Origin: a virus
DNA: 33,769 nt
Strand: one strand, 5' to 3'
Virus record (IMG/VR): IMGVR_UViG_3300031576_000213
Location: 1-33,769 of that record
Positions within the stretch are counted from its first letter, which is position 1; every line of letters starts with the position of its first letter. This document shows positions 6,695 to 12,847 of this stretch, piece after piece. The position numbers were made by a program, and so were the translations under genes. The notes beneath the pieces were generated by a model. The model was not told the origin of the DNA and made no database searches. It saw only the letters and a program-made list of their open reading frames with translations.

Positions 6695-7315
6695 ATGCAA
6701 GTCATAAAGACATTTACGACAAAAATAGAAAAAGAAACCTTATTTAAATGCATCCAATTTGCAGATAAAAGCTATGAAACAAGAATCGATAAATATAAAA
6801 ATAGAAACCAAACAAATGCTAAAAAGATCAAAAAACAGATTCTATGCGGCGCAATTTCAGAATTTGGAGCAAGCGATTTTATTAAAAAGGTTGTAAAAAT
6901 AGATGTCTCGAGTCCGGATCTTTCGATTTATAAATCAAATAAAAAAACATATTCAGCGGACTTAAAAACTAGACAACACAAAATTCACGTTAAATCATTT
7001 TGGGATTCGATTTATGGGAAAGAGTCTTGGATTTTCCAGAATGGAAAAGAAAAAGATTGTGATTCTATTTTCACAAATAAAAATAAAAGGGATGATCTCA
7101 TTATTTTTTCCCAAGTGATGGGCACCATATCGTTTGGAATAAAAGTCAGAATTTATGCCTTAATGAAGATAAAAACGCTTTTTGAGAAGGATCTTTTTAA
7201 AGAACCATATTCGAAAAAAATGATCGGAATAAAAAAAGCAATTTATTTGATGGATTTGATAAAACTAGGGGAGCATGAAAGATGGTTGCCCTCATTAAGA
7301 TATTGGAGATTGTGA
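6695..7315 (+). CDS. PD-(D/E)XK-like nuclease, restriction-endonuclease style
   Basis: The product has 206 basic residues. A plausible PD-(D/E)XK core is visible: Glu56 in GAISEFGASDF, Pro-Asp75 in SSPDLSIY, Asp89 in SADL and Lys100 in KIHVKSFWDSIYG. The acid normally two residues before the lysine is His98, so the site is unorthodox. This order is seen in type II restriction-like proteins. It may be a host-DNA-degrading or recombination nuclease. No intact partner methyltransferase is present; the only methyltransferase in the genome is damaged (31612-32133). Its codons are more A-rich than those of its neighbours. Confidence 0.45.
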   Translation: MQVIKTFTTKIEKETLFKCIQFADKSYETRIDKYKNRNQTNAKKIKKQILCGAISEFGASDFIKKVVKIDVSSPDLSIYKSNKKTYSADLKTRQHKIHVKSFWDSIYGKESWIFQNGKEKDCDSIFTNKNKRDDLIIFSQVMGTISFGIKVRIYALMKIKTLFEKDLFKEPYSKKMIGIKKAIYLMDLIKLGEHERWLPSLRYWRL

Positions 7316-7316
7316 A

Positions 7317-7401
7317 GCGAATGACCTAATTTTAGCTAAAGCATTCGCCTGCGCAGGCGTGAATAATGATTAGAGCAACTATCCGGGATTTCCAGATAGT
7401 T
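7317..7401 (+). other. Intergenic region with three dyads, including a perfect 14-bp palindrome
   Basis: GCGAATG (7317-7323) is inverted at 7342-7348. CGCCTGCGCAGGCG (7346-7359) is a perfect palindrome, extended by ATTC/GAAT at 7343 and 7361-7364. AACTATC (7377-7383) pairs with GATAGTT (7395-7401), with GG/CC continuing the stem past one mismatch. The first two structures are mutually exclusive. No T tract follows, so they are not simple terminators. A recombination site, regulator site or processing signal is possible. Confidence 0.5.
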
Positions 7402-7454
7402 CAAAATGAATTATTGGAGGGTATATTTTAAAGAGCATTTCTAAGATTTTTGGT

Positions 7455-7646
7455 TTGCATTGGTTTTATATGGATTATTGGGTGTATCTCTTTTCTGATT
7501 TAAAATGGACATTTAAAGAGGAATCTTGGTATTGGTTTATTAAAGTTTTGTGGTGCCGAATGAGAAGACATCCATATGATGTTGTTTGGTATTCTTCTGG
7601 ATTGAAACCAGACATGTCTTGTAGAAATTGTAGAGATGAGACATAA
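7455..7646 (+). CDS. Small aromatic-rich protein with single zinc half-site
   Basis: The last 35 residues follow a pattern common among small phage proteins: WCRMRRHPYDVVWYSSG, then LKPDMSCRNCRDE, with a Cys-x2-Cys near the end. The N-terminal half is rich in Trp/Tyr/Phe (MHWFYMDYWVYLF and on). The start is uncertain: TTG 7455 or ATG 7470 lack a ribosome site, while a good GGAGGG lies at 7416-7421 and an ATT at 7425 is in frame. The function is unknown. It may bind zinc as a dimer. Confidence 0.55.
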   Translation: MHWFYMDYWVYLFSDLKWTFKEESWYWFIKVLWCRMRRHPYDVVWYSSGLKPDMSCRNCRDET

Positions 7647-7648
7647 AA

Positions 7649-8245
7649 ATGACCAAAATTAATATTAAGGATTTAATAGAGAAAGCCGAAAAGGCGACGC
7701 CGGGACCATGGTATCATGAGATAAATTCCGGCAATTCTAGCAGTTTTAATTGGATGCATTATGTGGATTTACCAGATATTAATTATATTTCTATAGCCAA
7801 TCCACAAACCGTTCTCGCTCTTATAGCCGCCTTAAAGACAGCGAGAGAGACATTAAAATTATTAGCATCAAGTGATAAATTTCGGGAAGGTGATTATGGA
7901 TATCAATTTGTTCTTTTATCCAAAGAAGCCCTAACTAAGATCGATAAGGAATTAGAGAAAGAGATCAGACATGATCTTGAAATTGAAAATGGTCCTGGTC
8001 CTGTTAAGTATCTCCTATTTGAGATCGATGCACTCCGGGCTGAGAAAGATTCATGGGGCAATGAGTTCAATGCGGTGATGATCATGAAGGATAAACTTGT
8101 GGAGTTGGAATCGATATTAAAGAGATATAAAACGGCTCTTGAGATAATCTCCAAAGGTAAATACGAATTTAATCCATGGACCGTTGTGGATAGTTATGAG
8201 TCTAAAATCGCTCAGGCTGCTTTAACAAAATGTGATAAATCTTGA
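7649..8245 (+). CDS. Ead/Ea22-like protein
   Basis: The product has 198 residues. Its first 75 residues show the Ead/Ea22 signature: IEKAEKATPGPWYHE, then YISIANPQTVLALIAALKTA. The remainder is helical with a probable coiled coil (LFEIDALRAEKDSW, IMKDKLVELESIL) and ends in an aromatic DSYESKIAQAAL segment. Ead-type proteins sit in early, variable phage regions and have no settled function. Its stop TGA overlaps the TTG start of the next short frame as TTGA (8242-8245). Confidence 0.65.
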   Translation: MTKINIKDLIEKAEKATPGPWYHEINSGNSSSFNWMHYVDLPDINYISIANPQTVLALIAALKTARETLKLLASSDKFREGDYGYQFVLLSKEALTKIDKELEKEIRHDLEIENGPGPVKYLLFEIDALRAEKDSWGNEFNAVMIMKDKLVELESILKRYKTALEIISKGKYEFNPWTVVDSYESKIAQAALTKCDKS

Positions 8246-8343
8246 ATCTCACCCAAGTCTTCATTATCGCAATCATCGTGATAGTTCTTGCCTATGACAT
8301 GATCACCCAGAAGATTCATCAGCCAACTGAGAGCACAGTATGA
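8242..8343 (+). pseudogene. Truncated 5' copy of the 8771 membrane-protein gene
   Basis: A TTG-started frame of 33 codons encodes MNLTQVFIIAIIVIVLAYDM and continues to STV, then TGA. It aligns codon by codon with the first 33 codons of the gene at 8771. After the start there are only four amino-acid differences, while about twenty other codons differ silently. It ends exactly where the HNH gene starts (ATGA, 8340-8343). It is either a relic of the gene into which the HNH unit was inserted, or a short one-helix membrane peptide still made. The silent pattern shows both copies evolved as proteins. Confidence 0.75.
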
Positions 8344-8774
8344 CTACAGAGGATAGATTTTGGGCTAAAGTTCAAAAAACAGAATCTTGTTGGTTATGGA
8401 CCGCGGATACCACTTGGAATGGTTACGGGAGGATAAAAATAAATCACAGGAAAATTTTGGCACACAGATTTTCTTACGAAATTCATAAAGAATCGATACC
8501 GGAAAAAATGGTGATTGATCATATTTGTAGGACTAGAAATTGCGTAAACCCATCTCATCTACGCGTAGTAACTAGAAGGCAAAATGTTTTAGAAAATGCA
8601 GTGAATACAGCACCATTGATTGCAAGAGCAAAAACACATTGTAAAAATGGACACCCATTTAATGAAGAAAATACTTATTGGAATTTTAAAAGATACAACA
8701 ACAGACAATGCCGAATATGTAAAGGCGCAGCAGACAAAAGAGCGCGGCTTAAAAAAAGAAAGAAACAAGCGTGA
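8340..8774 (+). CDS. HNH homing-type endonuclease
   Basis: The product has 144 residues. The N-terminus has the typical RFWAKVQKTESCWLWTA lead and a GYGRI strand. The HNH core follows: AHRFSYEIHK, Asp60-His61 in VIDHICRTRNCVNPSHL, Asn70 and His73. Cys63 and Cys68, with a distal HCKNGHPF and CRIC pair, suggest structural zinc. The tail is very basic. Such genes are mobile nickases or endonucleases that invade phage genes. Here the gene separates a truncated copy from a full copy of the same membrane-protein gene, overlapping both by four bases. Confidence 0.85.
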   Translation: MTTEDRFWAKVQKTESCWLWTADTTWNGYGRIKINHRKILAHRFSYEIHKESIPEKMVIDHICRTRNCVNPSHLRVVTRRQNVLENAVNTAPLIARAKTHCKNGHPFNEENTYWNFKRYNNRQCRICKGAADKRARLKKRKKQA

Positions 8775-9136
8775 ATTTAACTCAAATATTTATTATTATA
8801 ATAATTGTAATTGTTTTAGCCTATGATGTAATTACACAGAAAATACAACAACCCACGGAAAGTACGGTTTTGAGATTATGGGCACGCGATTGGACACTGC
8901 TCCCATTTTGCGCTGGATTTCTTATAGGTCATTGGTTTGCCCCAAGACAAATCGTGAGCCACACAGCATGGGGCAATGGGCTCATGATTATGGCAGTCCT
9001 ATTTGGAATTGATCTATATTGGAAGCTTTCTAAAAAAGGTGATGCGTGGTTTCGTTATCCATTATGGTACGCATTATTGGGCATTCCTTCGGGTTTATTT
9101 CTTTGGGGGCAATCCTCGTCTTGGGCGCCATTTTAA
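8771..9136 (+). CDS. Small polytopic membrane protein
   Basis: The product has 121 residues from GTG 8771, which overlaps the HNH stop as GTGA. A first hydrophobic helix (FIIIIIVIVLAYDV, residues 7-20) is followed by LRLWARDWTLLPFCAGFLIG, a HWFAPR loop, a third segment (GLMIMAVLFGIDLYW) and a fourth (PLWYALLGIPSGLFLWG). Similar small three- or four-helix proteins with a GHWF motif are frequent in tailed phages and are uncharacterised. Location in the inner membrane is predicted. The 5' end is duplicated at 8242-8343. Confidence 0.7.
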   Translation: MNLTQIFIIIIIVIVLAYDVITQKIQQPTESTVLRLWARDWTLLPFCAGFLIGHWFAPRQIVSHTAWGNGLMIMAVLFGIDLYWKLSKKGDAWFRYPLWYALLGIPSGLFLWGQSSSWAPF

Positions 9137-9156
9137 TCACGTGATAGAATTCATGA

Positions 9157-9399
9157 ATGAATCCAAAGGACATACTTTTGGTCGCCGCTTGTATTAATTC
9201 CCAGTCTATTCTAAATGCCGAATGCAATGTGGCATGCAGACTATCCAGTTATGATGCTGGATATTTCTGGAATCAAAATTGTCTCTGTTATGATTTGAAA
9301 GCATATGATCTCATGATAGAGAAAAGATTGAAATTCAATTCGAAAACTAGACAAACTAAGACTGTGATTATTGGACACGATAAATCATCACAAGAGTGA
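9157..9399 (+). CDS. Small cysteine-containing protein
   Basis: The product has 80 residues starting MNPKDILLVAACINSQS. A central CNVACRLSSYDAGYFWNQNC segment plus LCYDLKAYD gives four cysteines in a ~20-residue window, suggesting a zinc site or a compact knuckle. The tail is basic. There is no clear ribosome site, and a start four bases earlier reads another frame. No family is recognised. It lies between the membrane protein and the phosphoesterase in the rightward arm. Confidence 0.5.
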   Translation: MNPKDILLVAACINSQSILNAECNVACRLSSYDAGYFWNQNCLCYDLKAYDLMIEKRLKFNSKTRQTKTVIIGHDKSSQE

Positions 9400-9442
9400 T
9401 CTTTGCATTATATTTCTAATTCATGTGTAATTATTGATATAG

Positions 9443-10132
9443 ATGCAGAGCGGAAATTTCTTGATCATTTCTGATCTTCAAATACCGTTTGAAGCCCATC
9501 ACGCATTAGACTTCTGCAAATATCTAAAAAAATGGGCTAATGTTCCAGATGAAAATATTCTAAATGTCGGGGATGAAGTAGATAATCTAAATGGTGGAAT
9601 GTATCCCAAGGATCCAGATGGACATCATACGCCTAATTCTGAAATTAAAGAAGCCAAAGAAAAAATAAAACAATGGGTTGCGGCATTCCCATATATGCGC
9701 ATTGCAATATCAAATCACGGTTTGCGCTGGATCAAAAAATCATCCATGGCAGAGATCCCTTCTCAGATGATGCGCGCGTATCAGGATGTTTTACAGATGC
9801 CTGATACTTGGCAATGGTCTGATTCATGGCTCATAGAAACAAAACACCGATTCAGGATCACACATGGAATGAGTTTCGGTGGGAAAACTCCCTACCGGCA
9901 GGCAGCCGAAATGTCTGCGATCAGTGTAGCATTTGGGCATCTACATAGCTCTGCTGGAATATGCAGAGTTAAGACTGAAGATAAAGACATTTGGTCTATG
10001 AATACTGGGTGTTTAATCGACACAGTTTCATACGCATTTAAATATAATAAAAATGATAAATTCAAACCAACTCTTGGCGCTGGCGTCATTGTGAATGATG
10101 GATCGACTCCGATTTGGGTGCCATATAATTAG
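9443..10132 (+). CDS. Calcineurin-like metallophosphoesterase
   Basis: The product has 229 residues with the ordered metal-binding blocks of this superfamily: Asp11-x-Gln13 in IISDLQIPF (Gln replaces the usual His), GDEVD (43-47), an Asn-His pair in AISNHGLRW, His in THGMS, and GHLHSSAG. A phosphodiesterase, nuclease or phosphatase acting on nucleic acid or nucleotides is expected. Phages often carry such genes in early regions. It is the last gene of the rightward arm. It ends in a four-base overlap with the converging gene at 10129; no terminator is visible there. Confidence 0.75.
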   Translation: MQSGNFLIISDLQIPFEAHHALDFCKYLKKWANVPDENILNVGDEVDNLNGGMYPKDPDGHHTPNSEIKEAKEKIKQWVAAFPYMRIAISNHGLRWIKKSSMAEIPSQMMRAYQDVLQMPDTWQWSDSWLIETKHRFRITHGMSFGGKTPYRQAAEMSAISVAFGHLHSSAGICRVKTEDKDIWSMNTGCLIDTVSYAFKYNKNDKFKPTLGAGVIVNDGSTPIWVPYN

Positions 10133-10500
10133 AATATTCCTTGCGCGCGGCTGATTTCGAAATCACGCTCTTCTTTTTCTTCTTTGAATTCTAAACATGC
10201 CATGCACTCTTCGGATGAGCCACAATCTCCGGCACAAGCTTTGTCTGGATCATAAGTACAATCATCACAATCACAATATAATATCGGATCGAGTTTTTTT
10301 TCTTTCGTCAGATGGGTACTACCACAATGCATGCAGTCCCAATACCAACCCCCGAAAGCATCGTCTTCGAAGTATTTGGAGACATCTGGAAGTATAGAAT
10401 ATTCCTGACCACATCCACATTTTTCGATTTCTTTGAATTTTCTCATATAAATCGCTCTTTTGGTGGGCGCCAGCCCAATTGTTCCGATTTCATCAGTCAT
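10129..10500 (-). CDS. Cysteine-rich zinc-ribbon protein with acidic tail
   Basis: The product is 123 residues from ATG 10500, one base after the upstream stop; ATG 10446 (MRKFKEIEKCGCG) is an alternative. Cys-x-Cys (CGCG) and Cys-x2-Cys (CMHCGSTHL) make one zinc ribbon. A second cluster has CDCDDC, ACAGDCG and CMAC, followed by a glutamate-rich helix. Nothing identifies a partner. With the gene at 10502 it forms a two-gene unit under its own promoters, converging on the rightward arm. Confidence 0.65.
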   Translation of the reverse strand: MTDEIGTIGLAPTKRAIYMRKFKEIEKCGCGQEYSILPDVSKYFEDDAFGGWYWDCMHCGSTHLTKEKKLDPILYCDCDDCTYDPDKACAGDCGSSEECMACLEFKEEKEERDFEISRAQGIF

Positions 10501-10501
10501 A

Positions 10502-10693
10502 TCAGACTGACCTGGCGCCCCGATCTATTCCGAACTTAGGAGCACGGGATAGAAAATTAATAAATTCTTTGACGGCAATTAGATTCGAATATGGATACAT
10601 CAAAAATCCTTTGATCTTCCATCCGCCATTTCTTTTTGAATCGATCCACGGCTGCCAATAGATCTCATATCCCTTGTATTTGATGATTTTCAT
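10502..10693 (-). CDS. Small basic protein of unknown function
   Basis: The product has 63 residues beginning MKIIKYKGYEIYWQPWIDSK. AGGAG lies nine bases before ATG 10693. The fold suggested is a small beta-alpha unit: KGYEIYWQ and GGWKIKGFLMYPYS strands, then a helix (NLIAVKEFINFLSRA). This resembles small phage proteins that begin with a GY-I strand pair. It is the first gene after two promoter-like elements, so it is probably expressed apart from the late operon. No function is known. Confidence 0.65.
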   Translation of the reverse strand: MKIIKYKGYEIYWQPWIDSKRNGGWKIKGFLMYPYSNLIAVKEFINFLSRAPKFGIDRGARSV

Positions 10694-10714
10694 ACCACGT
10701 GCTCCTATAATCTA

Positions 10715-10743
10715 AATATAACGCAATGCGGCTATTTATGCAA
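10715..10743 (-). promoter_or_regulatory. Leftward sigma-70-type promoter, proximal
   Basis: On the - strand TTGCAT (10743-10738) and TATATT (10720-10715) are 17 bases apart, with five of six matches in the -10. It lies 22 bases before the start of the 10502-10693 gene and overlaps no coding sequence. The short leader it predicts contains the AGGAG ribosome site. Confidence 0.55.
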
Positions 10744-10820
10744 GTATGTCATTTTTTACCTATCTCTATTTAACGCTTTTTTAGCTTTAATAGGTCTCAG
10801 TTAAATGACTCAATGCATAT

Positions 10821-10849
10821 AGTATAATGATGAGCTAGATCTGTGTCAG
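10821..10849 (-). promoter_or_regulatory. Leftward sigma-70-type promoter, distal
   Basis: On the - strand CTGACA (10849-10844) and TATACT (10826-10821) are 17 bases apart, each matching the consensus at five of six positions. This is the best promoter match I found in the genome. The -35 lies within a GTGTC/GACAC dyad (10843-10858). The remaining 194-bp gap (10694-10886) has no reading frame longer than about a dozen codons. Confidence 0.6.
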
Positions 10850-10886
10850 GATCGACACGGTTTGCACCAGGATTGAATATGGGCTC

Positions 10887-11096
10887 TTAAAAGTAATCGC
10901 CGAATACCTTGAGTGCAATGACTGAGACAATCGCTGATATCGTGCCCCAAAGACCCGATTTTAATTTCAGAAGTGCAATTTCTTTCTGAATGAGTCCGAT
11001 GTCCCGTTCGATCTCTTCGGCTGATTTTGATAATCGTTTAAGTTCCGCAAGAACATGCCTTTGCCAAGCTCCCCAAGAATCTTGATCATGACTCAT
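10887..11096 (-). CDS. XhlA-like holin-associated membrane protein
   Basis: The product has 69 residues. A coiled coil (LAELKRLSKSAEEIERDI, then IQKEIALLKLK) leads into a single C-terminal membrane segment beginning GLWGTISAIVSVIAL. This order and the LKxKxGLWG junction are typical of XhlA-type proteins that accompany endolysins. It starts on the last base of the endolysin gene. It probably helps release or activate the hydrolase at the inner membrane. Confidence 0.75.
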   Translation of the reverse strand: MSHDQDSWGAWQRHVLAELKRLSKSAEEIERDIGLIQKEIALLKLKSGLWGTISAIVSVIALKVFGDYF

Positions 11097-11521
11097 TATG
11101 GCACCCCTATTTTTGCATAGCTAGGTCGGAGCACTGCGACAAGATCCTTTCGCTGATTGACTAAAGAAATTCTGACATATGATCCGCGTTGTATCGCTTC
11201 TTCCAATGTATCGATCTCCGAAGTTCCATGACCAGCTTCAATCATCTGAGATGGATTAAGTAGCCATCCCACATGGGAGATCTTGGTCACACTCTCGCCA
11301 AAAAAAGCCAGAGCGCCGATCTGATAAACATTATTTGCAGAATTAGAATAATAAAAATCATAAAGTCCTTGCGCATTTGTTTGCACAGGCGGCGCAATTC
11401 CAGCTGACTTTAAAAGAATTGTGACAAGACCGCTGCAATCAAGTCCAACAAGCGGATTTTTACCGCCATAAATATATGGCAACCACAAGAGTGAAATCGC
11501 TAGATCATAAAGAACACTCAC
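11096..11521 (-). CDS. NlpC/P60 peptidoglycan endopeptidase (endolysin)
   Basis: The product has 141 residues. The cysteine-peptidase triad is readable: Cys29 in YIYGGKNPLVGLDCSGL, His83 in KISHVGWLL, and His98 in EAGHGTS as the third polar residue. The length suits a bare NlpC/P60 domain, and no cell-wall-binding domain is attached. The family cuts stem or cross-bridge peptide bonds of peptidoglycan. It lies in a lysis cassette between a lipoprotein and an XhlA-like protein. A tail-associated role is less likely because of this context. Confidence 0.85.
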   Translation of the reverse strand: MSVLYDLAISLLWLPYIYGGKNPLVGLDCSGLVTILLKSAGIAPPVQTNAQGLYDFYYSNSANNVYQIGALAFFGESVTKISHVGWLLNPSQMIEAGHGTSEIDTLEEAIQRGSYVRISLVNQRKDLVAVLRPSYAKIGVP

Positions 11522-11525
11522 TATA

Positions 11526-11819
11526 TCACCTCGAAATTTTTAGACATCCGTTCTGTTTACATTCATTGAGTCGCTGTACGATTTTTTGAGCATCATTTGG
11601 ACTATGCGCGATATACCCATCCAAACTGAGAAGCGGAATAAAAAGTTCATTTTCATCTGGATCCCAGCATCTGGCACCACATCCTGGATCTGTCACGGAT
11701 CCCCTACATTCCATTGAATGAATGAAGCATGTCGTGACCCTTAACCCGGCTGTTTTACATGATCCAAGAAATACGAGTGTGCTAACTATTAAAAAGCTGA
11801 GCGATTTTCTTTTCGGCAT
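11526..11819 (-). CDS. Lysis-cassette lipoprotein (spanin-type candidate)
   Basis: The product is 97 residues from ATG 11819, which has GAGG about nine bases upstream; the frame is open to 11849. MPKRKSLSFLIVSTLVFLGS is a lipoprotein signal with lipobox LGS-Cys21. The mature part has six further cysteines (CFIHSMEC, GCGARC, then CKQNGC) and a FIPLLSLDGYIAHSPNDAQK segment. Outer-membrane lipoproteins in this position often serve as outer spanins. The many cysteines and lack of proline richness are unusual for a spanin. It starts inside the previous gene. Confidence 0.65.
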   Translation of the reverse strand: MPKRKSLSFLIVSTLVFLGSCKTAGLRVTTCFIHSMECRGSVTDPGCGARCWDPDENELFIPLLSLDGYIAHSPNDAQKIVQRLNECKQNGCLKISR

Positions 11820-11991
11820 CACGCTTTTCCTCGTCTGTTTTGGCTTCACGATATTTTGAAAATGAATCTGTAATATCGAGCATCCTCTGAGACCAGTTCG
11901 GTCCGAATTTATCCTGAACTATTTTCATGAGCTCCCGAATGAACCCGATAATAATAGGCAGTGCCGCGATAGCTTTAAAAAGCTCTGCCAT
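11782..11991 (-). CDS. Small amphipathic membrane-associated protein of the lysis cassette
   Basis: The product has 69 residues. One hydrophobic stretch near the N-terminus (AIAALPIIIGFIRELM) is followed by a charged helical tail with EAKTDEEKRDAEKKIAQLF. Its length and position between the holin candidate and the lipoprotein suit a lysis regulator or inner-membrane spanin partner. No family signature is visible. The 3' end overlaps the lipoprotein gene by 38 bp. Confidence 0.55.
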   Translation of the reverse strand: MAELFKAIAALPIIIGFIRELMKIVQDKFGPNWSQRMLDITDSFSKYREAKTDEEKRDAEKKIAQLFNS

Positions 11992-11994
11992 AAA

Positions 11995-12318
11995 TTATGG
12001 GGCTGGTGGCTTGCTTGGTAATGAAATCCCACTCAGGCGGTTCAAGATCGGAAGGAGCTTGTTACTTGCGAATCCATCAATCGAATCCTCACTGGCTTTT
12101 AATTTCAAAGCCAATCCGCTAAGCTTTCCCAATCCAGGGATTAAACTCAATGCTTGTATGAATGCCACAATTCCACGCCACATTGCAACAAAAGCGGTCA
12201 CCCCAGTGATAAGACCCACAGAGACACTCACCAGAATAGCCACGTATTTACCCACAACCGGCACCTGCGCGATGAAACCAAGAATAGCAGGCAGCCACGA
12301 AAGAATTTGATCAAGCAT
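11995..12318 (-). CDS. Holin candidate
   Basis: The product has 107 residues. There are two or three hydrophobic segments: ILSWLPAILGFIAQVPVVGK, YVAILVSVSVGLITGVTAFV, and a weaker one in IVAFIQALSLIPGLGKLSGL. A charged tail ends in PSKPPAP. It is the first gene of the cassette that contains the endolysin, so a pore-forming holin is a sound inference. Several small membrane proteins are present, and which one triggers lysis cannot be told from sequence. Confidence 0.6.
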   Translation of the reverse strand: MLDQILSWLPAILGFIAQVPVVGKYVAILVSVSVGLITGVTAFVAMWRGIVAFIQALSLIPGLGKLSGLALKLKASEDSIDGFASNKLLPILNRLSGISLPSKPPAP

Positions 12319-12330
12319 AAATCCCCCTTG

Positions 12331-12642
12331 TTATTGAGTATCCCAATCTCTCTCTACAATAATCGGAGACGTATTTTTCTCAAAATCAATTTCTTTGATA
12401 AAATACTTGAGAGGTTCAAGAATCGATCCCCCAAAGTATCCAAAAATCAAGCTGGATAGCCTCTTCCCTGTTATGTTCTGGCTGATCAAATATTGTAGAA
12501 TCTCCTCGCATCGGCGGTGCCGGTTCCAATGCGCCATGACATATGGCAGGCTGGGATGTCCATCTATCACCCTTAAGAACTTTTCTCTTAACTTTGGGCT
12601 CATCTTTCTTTTTATATATTGATCTGGGCTGTTTTTTTCCAT
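12331..12642 (-). CDS. Hypothetical helical protein overlapping a zinc-knuckle gene
   Basis: The product is 103 residues from ATG 12642 with GAGGG six bases upstream; the frame is open to 12702. The sequence looks like a folded helical domain: MSPKLREKFLRVIDGHPSLP, HRRCEEILQYLISQNITGKR and LEPLKYFIKEIDFEKN. The gene overlaps the frame at 12416-12847 by 227 bp, unusual for this compact but mostly short-overlap genome. No family recognised. It sits between the O-antigen-ligase-like gene and the lysis cassette. Confidence 0.55.
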   Translation of the reverse strand: MEKNSPDQYIKRKMSPKLREKFLRVIDGHPSLPYVMAHWNRHRRCEEILQYLISQNITGKRLSSLIFGYFGGSILEPLKYFIKEIDFEKNTSPIIVERDWDTQ

Positions 12643-12847
12643 GTTTTTCCCTCTCGAAATTTCCATACGGTGCATGATCTCTACAACAATAAGCCTGCCC
12701 AATTGCAGGGGAATTTGAACATCCGAATTTTCGACATTTTTTGATGTGATTTCTATTTGATAGATTCTTCGGACGCCCGCGACCTCTTGCTTTCGCAGTT
12801 TCCATTAATTCCATTATAGGATCTGAAATGATCTCCGCGCTATACAT
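12416..12847 (-). CDS. Basic zinc-knuckle protein with AT-hook-like motif
   Basis: The product has 143 residues. KARGRGRPKN resembles an AT-hook. It is followed by CRKFGCSNSPAIGQAYCC and RDHAPYG, a Cys/His knuckle, and a lysine-rich region. The start overlaps the ligase-like gene's stop by eight bases. The second half overlaps the frame at 12331-12642 and reads less like a folded protein. Either the genes overlap, or the functional product is the first 65 residues joined to the other frame by a shift; the relative frame is +1. Confidence 0.5.
   Translation of the reverse strand: MYSAEIISDPIMELMETAKARGRGRPKNLSNRNHIKKCRKFGCSNSPAIGQAYCCRDHAPYGNFEREKHGKKQPRSIYKKKDEPKVKRKVLKGDRWTSQPAICHGALEPAPPMRGDSTIFDQPEHNREEAIQLDFWILWGIDS

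Noticed and set aside
8242-8774. Possible intron or intein around the HNH gene
   Set aside because: The flanking parts do not join into one gene: the upstream part repeats the start of the downstream gene and does not continue it.
10843-10858. GTGTC/GACAC dyad as a terminator for the lysis operon
   Set aside because: The stem is only five pairs and no T tract follows in either direction. It overlaps a promoter -35 and may be an operator instead.
12625-12645. Slippery A_AAA_AAA for a -1 frameshift in the zinc-knuckle gene
   Set aside because: A -1 shift enters the third frame, which is not the protein-like one. The helical frame is +1 and has its own ribosome site.
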